Below are positions 6,987 through 11,161 of a stretch of DNA of 11,161 bases, in pieces; position 1 is the stretch's first letter; each line of letters begins with the position of its first letter. The notes under the pieces were generated by a model. That model was not told the DNA's origin, did no database searches, and was given only the letters and a program-made list of their open reading frames with translations. This stretch comes from UBA3263 sp964554665 (GTDB lineage: Bacteria; Bacteroidota; Bacteroidia; Bacteroidales; Muribaculaceae), in contig CAZKPP010000070.1 of the NCBI GenBank assembly GCA_964554665.1, forward strand, positions 1-11,161, read 5' to 3'. Both the position numbers and the translations under genes were made by a program.

Positions 6987-7900
6987 AAACAGTTTCCAAC
7001 GATGAAATAAAAAACCTCGCCATCACCCCGGCGCAATGTGTCGACTGGGTGCGCGAGGCTTTTTTAATGAAGCAGCAATCGCAGCTTCCGCCAAAAAGTT
7101 CGCTCCATATCGGCGAAACCGACTTTGTCAACACCATGCCCTGCGTGCTCCCCGAGCAGTATCATACCTATGGCTGCAAAATCGTAAGCAGGGTAGTGGG
7201 GCAGGTTCCGGCCCTTAAGAGCAAAATCATGTTGATCGACACCCTTACCGGCAACATGACAACGCTGATGGACGGCGACTGGATTACCTCGATGCGCACC
7301 GGAGCCGTGGCCGCGCTGGCCATCAACACCCTGCGCTCGGCCAACGCTCGCGTCTACTCCTTCATCGGTCTGGGCGAAACCGGCAAAGCAACTATCGACT
7401 GCCTGCTCGCAACCAACCCCGACCGGCCGATGACCATCCGCCTCAAGCGCTATAAGGACCATGCCGAAAAAGTTGCCGCCCGCATTGCCGGCTGCGACAA
7501 CGTCAGCGTTGAGATTGTCGACAGCATGGAAGAGCTTATTGAAGGTGCCGATGTTGTTGTGTCGTGCATAACGGTTGCCGACGGCCTGCTGATGCCGCAA
7601 ACCGAGCTGTTCAAGCCCGGAGTGCTGGTAGTGCCGGTGCATACGCGCGGATTCCAGAACTGCGACACGGTTTTCGAAAAGGTCTTTGCCGACGACCGCG
7701 GCCACGTGTGCGGCTTCAAGTATTTCAACGAGTTCCGCAGCTTTGGCGAGCTTGGCGACGTGTTGTCCGGCCGAATTCCGGGCCGCACATCCGACAGCGA
7801 ACGCATCCTTGCCTACAACATCGGCCTGGGCCTCCACGACATTGTTTACGCCACAAAAATTCTTGGCCTATTGGAACAAAATCATTCCCAAAAGGACTAA
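6983..7900 (+). CDS. Ornithine cyclodeaminase/mu-crystallin family protein, substrate unknown
   Basis: A 305-residue predicted NAD(P)-dependent cytoplasmic enzyme of the OCD/mu-crystallin fold. The family includes ornithine cyclodeaminase, archaeal alanine dehydrogenase, ketimine reductase and SbnB-type synthases, so the fold alone does not fix the reaction. Visible features are the substrate-domain segment FVNTMPCVLPE (48-58), Lys66 in GCKIVSR, the DGDWITSMRTGAVAALA block (97-113) with Arg105, and a Rossmann nucleotide-binding loop FIGLGETGKA (127-136) with GxGxxG at 129-134. Where ornithine cyclodeaminases usually have a GAD-PGK-ELD motif holding a catalytic Asp, this protein reads VPVHTRGFQNCD (217-228), and by eye the Asp position is His220. 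ELGDVLSGR (256-264) is a conserved late motif. The start ATG overlaps the nadC stop (ATGA at 6983-6986), so the two are cotranscribed. A role linked to NAD or amino-acid metabolism is possible but unproven. A T8 run follows, without a convincing hairpin. Confidence 0.88.
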   Translation: MKTVSNDEIKNLAITPAQCVDWVREAFLMKQQSQLPPKSSLHIGETDFVNTMPCVLPEQYHTYGCKIVSRVVGQVPALKSKIMLIDTLTGNMTTLMDGDWITSMRTGAVAALAINTLRSANARVYSFIGLGETGKATIDCLLATNPDRPMTIRLKRYKDHAEKVAARIAGCDNVSVEIVDSMEELIEGADVVVSCITVADGLLMPQTELFKPGVLVVPVHTRGFQNCDTVFEKVFADDRGHVCGFKYFNEFRSFGELGDVLSGRIPGRTSDSERILAYNIGLGLHDIVYATKILGLLEQNHSQKD

Positions 7901-7915
7901 TTCGGGCCGATTTTT

Positions 7916-7946
7916 TTTGAGTTAAGAAAATATTTGCGTATCTTTG
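7916..7946 (+). promoter_or_regulatory. Promoter of the etfB-etfA-acyl-CoA dehydrogenase operon
   Basis: A perfect Bacteroidota promoter: TTTG (7916-7919), a 19-base spacer, then TATCTTTG (7939-7946). The transcript start should lie near 7953, giving a leader of about 55 bases to the ATG at 8008. The -33 box is formed from the last T residues of the T8 run (7911-7918) that follows the preceding gene. This is the best promoter match in the window, consistent with strong expression of the operon. Confidence 0.85.
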
Positions 7947-7965
7947 CAGCCTGCATTATGCGCTT

Positions 7966-7983
7966 TTGAATACGTTAATTCAA
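7966..7983 (+). other. Small inverted repeat in the etf leader
   Basis: TTGAAT (7966-7971) and ATTCAA (7978-7983) are perfect inverted copies around ACGTTA, inside the predicted 5' leader of the etf transcript, 25 bases before the ATG. The stem is only six mostly A-T pairs, so it may be chance or a weak leader hairpin. No known riboswitch is recognised. Confidence 0.25.
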
Positions 7984-8007
7984 TCATTCACTAAACATAA
8001 TAATTTT

Positions 8008-8880
8008 ATGAGCCTTAATATCATCGTGCTCGCCAAGCAGGTGCCCGACACCCGCAACGTGGGCAAAGATGCAATGAAAGAAGACGGCACCATCAACCGT
8101 GCGGTTCTGCCCGCCATCTTCAATCCCGAAGACCTCAACGCCCTGGAGCAGGCCCTGCGCCTCAAGGACGCCAACCCCGGCTCCACCGTTACTGTCCTCA
8201 CTATGGGTCTTCCCCGTGCCTCTGAAATCATTCGTGAAGCAATCTATCGTGGCGCCGACCGCGGCGTAGTTCTTACCGACCGTGCTCTCGGCGGTGCCGA
8301 CACTCTGGCTACGAGCTACTCCTTGTCGCAGGCTATCCGCAAAATGGAGGGCTACGACATTATCCTCGGCGGACGTCAGGCCATCGACGGCGACACTGCC
8401 CAGGTGGGTCCCCAGATTGCCGAAAAACTCGGTGTTCCCCAGATTACCTACGCTGAAGAAATCATCGATTGTAAAGATGGCTACGTAACCGTTAAGCGCC
8501 GCCTCGAAAACGGCGTTGAAACCGTTAAGGCCCCGCTGCCTTGCCTCGTAACCGTTGGCGGTTCGGCCGACGAATGCCGTCCGCGCAATGCACGCCGCGT
8601 CTGCAAATTCAAATATGCCGCATCGCCCACCGAACGTGCTGCCCTGAGCGAAGAAGCTCAGAAGCGTGCCGACGAACGTTGCCCCGAAGCTATCGTTGAA
8701 TGGAGCGCTGCCTACGTTGAAGCAGACCCCGAGCAAATCGGTTTCCCCGGCTCCCCCACAAAGGTTAAAAACGTTGAAAACGTTGTGTTCACCGCCAAGG
8801 AGTCGCGCCGCCTCGACAACGACGACGCCCAGATCGAAGAACTCATCAAAGAACTTATTGCCAACCACACTATCGGCTAA
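8008..8880 (+). CDS. etfB: Electron transfer flavoprotein beta subunit (EtfB/FixA family)
   Basis: Beta subunit of the Etf heterodimer, a soluble FAD protein that carries electrons to or from acyl-CoA dehydrogenase. The product has 290 residues from the ATG at 8008 (MSLNIIVLAKQVPDT). A longer frame beginning with TTG at 7966 adds 14 residues that look like leader sequence and is rejected. Signatures are the N-terminal strand with KQVPDT (10-15), FNPEDLNALEQALRLKD (38-54), and the nucleotide-binding loop GGRQAIDGDTAQVGP (121-135), followed by LPCLVTVGGSADECRPRNARR (177-197). The DGDTAQVG loop resembles clostridial-type Etfs with a second FAD more than the mitochondrial type, which has an AMP-binding sequence there; this is judged from memory. 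It starts an operon, with etfA beginning six bases after the stop. Confidence 0.96.
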   Translation: MSLNIIVLAKQVPDTRNVGKDAMKEDGTINRAVLPAIFNPEDLNALEQALRLKDANPGSTVTVLTMGLPRASEIIREAIYRGADRGVVLTDRALGGADTLATSYSLSQAIRKMEGYDIILGGRQAIDGDTAQVGPQIAEKLGVPQITYAEEIIDCKDGYVTVKRRLENGVETVKAPLPCLVTVGGSADECRPRNARRVCKFKYAASPTERAALSEEAQKRADERCPEAIVEWSAAYVEADPEQIGFPGSPTKVKNVENVVFTAKESRRLDNDDAQIEELIKELIANHTIG

Positions 8881-8886
8881 CTCATT

Positions 8887-9918
8887 ATGACACAAGACAA
8901 CAACAATCTCATCGTCTATTGCGAATGGGCTGAAGACCATATTGCCGACGTAAGCCTTGAGCTGCTCACCAAAGGTCGCGCCCTCGCCGACAAACTCGGC
9001 GTTAAGCTGGAAGCCATTGTGGCCGGCCATAACCTCGGCGACGTTGAAAAAGTTCTCGCCCCCTATGGCGTTGACCTCATCTATAAGGTCGACGATGCCC
9101 GTCTCTTCCCCTACACCACCAACCCCCACGCCGCCCTGCTGATCAACCTCTTCAAGCAGATTAAGCCGCAGATTTGCCTCATGGGCGCAACCTGCATCGG
9201 CCGCGACCTCGGTCCCCGCGTAAGCTCCTGCCTCCACTCGGGCCTCACCGCCGACTGCACCTCGCTCGAAATCGGCGACCACACCGACGCCAAAACCGGC
9301 AAGAGCTACTCCAACCTGCTCTATCAGATTCGTCCGGCCTTCGGCGGCAACATCGTGGCAACCATCGTTAACCCCGAATGCCGCCCCCAGATGGCAACCG
9401 TGCGCGAGGGTGTGATGAAAAAAGAAATCTTCGACCCCAACCATAAAGCCGAAGTTGTTGAACTCAAAGCCGACGACTATATCGCCCCCGAGGAATACAT
9501 CGTTGAAATCATCGACCGCCACATCGAAAAGTCGAAAATCAACATCAAAAACTCGCCCATCATCGTTGCCGGCGGCTACGGCGTAGGTTCCAAAGAAGGT
9601 TTCGACCAGCTCCACGAACTCGCCCAGGTGCTCAACGGCGAAGTTGGCGCAACCCGCGCCGCAGTCGATGCAGGCTGGACCGAACATGCCCGCCAGATTG
9701 GTCAGACCGGCACCACCGTGCGCCCCAAACTCTACATTGCCTGCGGCATCTCCGGCCAGATTCAGCACATTGCCGGCATGCAGGATTCCTCAATCATCAT
9801 CTCCATCAACAATGACCCCAACGCACCCATCAACTCCATTGCCGACTACGTTATTACCGGCAATGTTGAAGATATCGTGCCCAAGTTGATTAAATACTAC
9901 AAAAAGAACTCCAAGTAA
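8887..9918 (+). CDS. etfA: Electron transfer flavoprotein alpha subunit (EtfA/FixB family)
   Basis: Alpha subunit of Etf, 343 residues, a normal length. The N-terminal domain (1-about 200) includes LMGATCIGRDLGPRVSSCL (98-116), TADCTSLEI (121-129) and RPAFGGNIVATI (149-160), typical FixB-family motifs. The C-terminal FAD domain carries AGGYGVGSKEGF (228-239), GATRAAVDAGW (254-264), QTGTTVRPKLYIACGISG (273-290) leading to QIQHIAGM (291-298), and ISINNDPNAPI (306-316), which together bind the alpha-FAD. It lies between etfB (six bases upstream) and the acyl-CoA dehydrogenase gene (two bases between stop and ATG), so the three are expressed together. No ferredoxin-like domain is fused to it. Confidence 0.97.
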   Translation: MTQDNNNLIVYCEWAEDHIADVSLELLTKGRALADKLGVKLEAIVAGHNLGDVEKVLAPYGVDLIYKVDDARLFPYTTNPHAALLINLFKQIKPQICLMGATCIGRDLGPRVSSCLHSGLTADCTSLEIGDHTDAKTGKSYSNLLYQIRPAFGGNIVATIVNPECRPQMATVREGVMKKEIFDPNHKAEVVELKADDYIAPEEYIVEIIDRHIEKSKINIKNSPIIVAGGYGVGSKEGFDQLHELAQVLNGEVGATRAAVDAGWTEHARQIGQTGTTVRPKLYIACGISGQIQHIAGMQDSSIIISINNDPNAPINSIADYVITGNVEDIVPKLIKYYKKNSK

Positions 9919-9920
9919 CC

Positions 9921-11161
9921 ATGGCTAACTTCTTTACCGATAATCCCGATTTGAAGCATCACCTCTCTCACCCCCTGATGCAGAAAATCGTTGAACTCAA
10001 AGAGCGCAACTACTCCGACGCTGAAAAGTTCGACTATGCCCCCTATAACTTCGACGACGCCATGGACAACTACAACCGCGTCCTCGAAGTAGTTGGCGAA
10101 ATCTGCGGCGACATAGTTGCCGCCAACGCCGAAGACGTCGACCACCAGGGCCCGCGCGTTGAAAACGGCCGCGTAATCTATGCCGACGGCACTCAGGTCA
10201 ACCTCGACGCCTGCCGCAAAGCCGGCCTCATGGGCATGTCGATGCCCCGCCGTCTGGGTGGCCTCAACTTCCCGATTACCCCCTACATCATGGCTGCCGA
10301 CATCGTGAGCCGTGCCGACTGCGGATTTGAAAACCTCTGGGGCCTTCAGGACTGTGCCGAAACCATCTATGAATTCGGCTCTGAAGAACAGAAAGAAAAG
10401 TTCATTCCCCGCGTTTGCGAAGGCGAAACCATGTCGATGGACCTTACCGAGCCCGACGCCGGCTCCGACCTGCAGGCCGTAATGCTCAAGGCCACCGAAC
10501 AGCCCGACGGTACCTGGCGCCTCAACGGCGTTAAGCGCTTCATCACCAACGGCGACGCCGACATCCACCTGGTGCTCGCCCGCTCCGAAGATGGCACCCG
10601 CGACGGCCGCGGCCTGTCGATGTTCATCTACGACAAGCGCGACGGTGGCGTAACCGTTCGCCGCATCGAAAACAAAATGGGCATCAAAGGCTCGCCCACT
10701 TGCGAACTCGTCTACAAAAACGCCCCCGCAGTTCTTTGCGGTTCGCGCCGCATGGGCCTCATCAAATATGTTATGGCCCTGATGAACGGCGCCCGCCTCG
10801 GCATCGCCGCTCAGAGTGTAGGCGTCAGCGAACTCGCCTATCGCGAAGCTTTGGCCTACGCCAACGAGCGTAAGCAGTTTGGCAAAGCAATCATCGAATT
10901 CCCCGCAGTTTACGAGATGATTGCCGTTATGAAGGCTCGCCTCGACGCTTCCCGCACGCTGCTCTACGAAACCGCCCGCTACGTAGACCTCTACAAGGCC
11001 TACGAGGACATCGCCAAAGAGCGTCCCCTCACCCTCGACGAAAAGAAGGAGTGCAAATATTACTCTAAGCTGGCCGACGCCTGCACCCCGCTGGCCAAGG
11101 GCCTTGGCTCGGAATATGCAAACCAGAACGCCTACGACTGCATTCAGGTTCATGGCGGCTC
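9921..11161 (+). CDS. Acyl-CoA dehydrogenase, 3' end missing
   Basis: FAD-dependent enzyme interconverting acyl-CoA and trans-2-enoyl-CoA, with the Etf encoded just upstream as electron partner. The ATG at 9921 lies two bases after the etfA stop; 413 residues are visible with no stop before the window ends. The N-terminal helical domain runs to about residue 165 and contains WGLQDCAETIYEFGSEEQKE. The FAD/substrate middle domain starts with MSMDLTEPDAGSDL (171-184). The C-terminal helical domain includes ANERKQFGKAI (314-324) and ends at IQVHGGS, near the usual FAD-contact motif. The insert with KERPLTLDEKKECKYYSK and the long N-terminus resemble the larger (about 560-600 residue) acyl-CoA dehydrogenases of Bacteroidota, so perhaps 150-190 residues lie outside the window. 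A short-chain substrate such as butyryl-CoA/crotonyl-CoA is plausible, but the catalytic Glu could not be assigned. Confidence 0.95.
   Translation, partial: MANFFTDNPDLKHHLSHPLMQKIVELKERNYSDAEKFDYAPYNFDDAMDNYNRVLEVVGEICGDIVAANAEDVDHQGPRVENGRVIYADGTQVNLDACRKAGLMGMSMPRRLGGLNFPITPYIMAADIVSRADCGFENLWGLQDCAETIYEFGSEEQKEKFIPRVCEGETMSMDLTEPDAGSDLQAVMLKATEQPDGTWRLNGVKRFITNGDADIHLVLARSEDGTRDGRGLSMFIYDKRDGGVTVRRIENKMGIKGSPTCELVYKNAPAVLCGSRRMGLIKYVMALMNGARLGIAAQSVGVSELAYREALAYANERKQFGKAIIEFPAVYEMIAVMKARLDASRTLLYETARYVDLYKAYEDIAKERPLTLDEKKECKYYSKLADACTPLAKGLGSEYANQNAYDCIQVHGG

Noticed and set aside
7899..7918. Intrinsic terminator after the cyclodeaminase-family gene
   Set aside because: There is a T8 run, but the bases before it form at most about three pairs around TTCGGGCCGA, so I see no credible stem.
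7955..8001. ATTATG and CATAAT inverted copies as a leader riboswitch in front of etfB
   Set aside because: Only six pairs across a 35-base loop, with no known riboswitch consensus; likely chance in A/T-rich sequence.
7966..8007. A 14-residue N-terminal extension of EtfB from a TTG codon
   Set aside because: The extension has no Etf-like sequence, lies in the leader just after the predicted transcript start, and EtfB proteins normally begin at the strand starting MSLNIIVLAKQ.
7984..9768. A 594-codon open frame on the minus strand across etfB and etfA
   Set aside because: It mirrors strongly codon-biased plus-strand genes that avoid the codons which would read as stops on the other strand. 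Its product is a low-information run rich in Gly, Ala, Val, Asn and Phe with no recognisable domain, and it covers two clear Etf genes.
9897..11153. A 418-codon open frame on the minus strand across the acyl-CoA dehydrogenase
   Set aside because: Same mirror-frame effect. The plus strand encodes an unmistakable acyl-CoA dehydrogenase through the whole stretch, and the antisense product has no recognisable motif.

Overview
The window reads as a chromosomal segment of a Bacteroidota bacterium, most likely order Bacteroidales and perhaps Muribaculaceae-like. This rests on several signs. Promoters fit the Bacteroidota consensus (TTTG, about 19-20 bases, then TAnnTTTG). A/T-rich leaders replace Shine-Dalgarno sequences. 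A secreted C10 protease carries an inhibitor-like prodomain and a C-terminal sorting-type tail. An etfB-etfA-acyl-CoA dehydrogenase operon is present. Most genes are G+C-rich at third codon positions. No tRNA, rRNA, CRISPR, insertion sequence or phage gene was seen, and no stretch over 300 bases lacks a gene.

Layout. Positions 1-2122 hold the 3' part of argS and a Bax inhibitor-1 family membrane protein, closed by a hairpin terminator. Positions 2246-5340 form an independent unit: promoter element, a 993-residue secreted C10 cysteine peptidase, and a 17-bp-stem terminator. This gene is clearly more A+T-rich than its neighbours. Positions about 5372-5625 hold a small predicted membrane protein whose end overlaps the convergent rlmH gene. 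rlmH and nadC diverge from two promoters packed into under 70 bases. nadC overlaps by four bases a divergent member of the ornithine cyclodeaminase/mu-crystallin family. From 7916 a near-perfect promoter drives etfB-etfA-acyl-CoA dehydrogenase, the last gene running off the window.

How the genes work together. The Etf genes and the acyl-CoA dehydrogenase form a functional set: the dehydrogenase exchanges electrons with the Etf heterodimer while interconverting acyl-CoA and enoyl-CoA. nadC makes nicotinate mononucleotide for NAD synthesis, and its translationally coupled neighbour is a predicted NAD(P)-dependent enzyme of unknown substrate. argS and rlmH are translation housekeeping genes. The C10 peptidase acts outside the cytoplasm, probably on host or dietary protein.

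I see no clearly new multi-gene system. The points most worth checking are the altered active-site motif in the cyclodeaminase-family protein, the overlapping rlmH/nadC promoters, the A-B-A-B repeat architecture and tail of the peptidase, and the type of the Etf pair.
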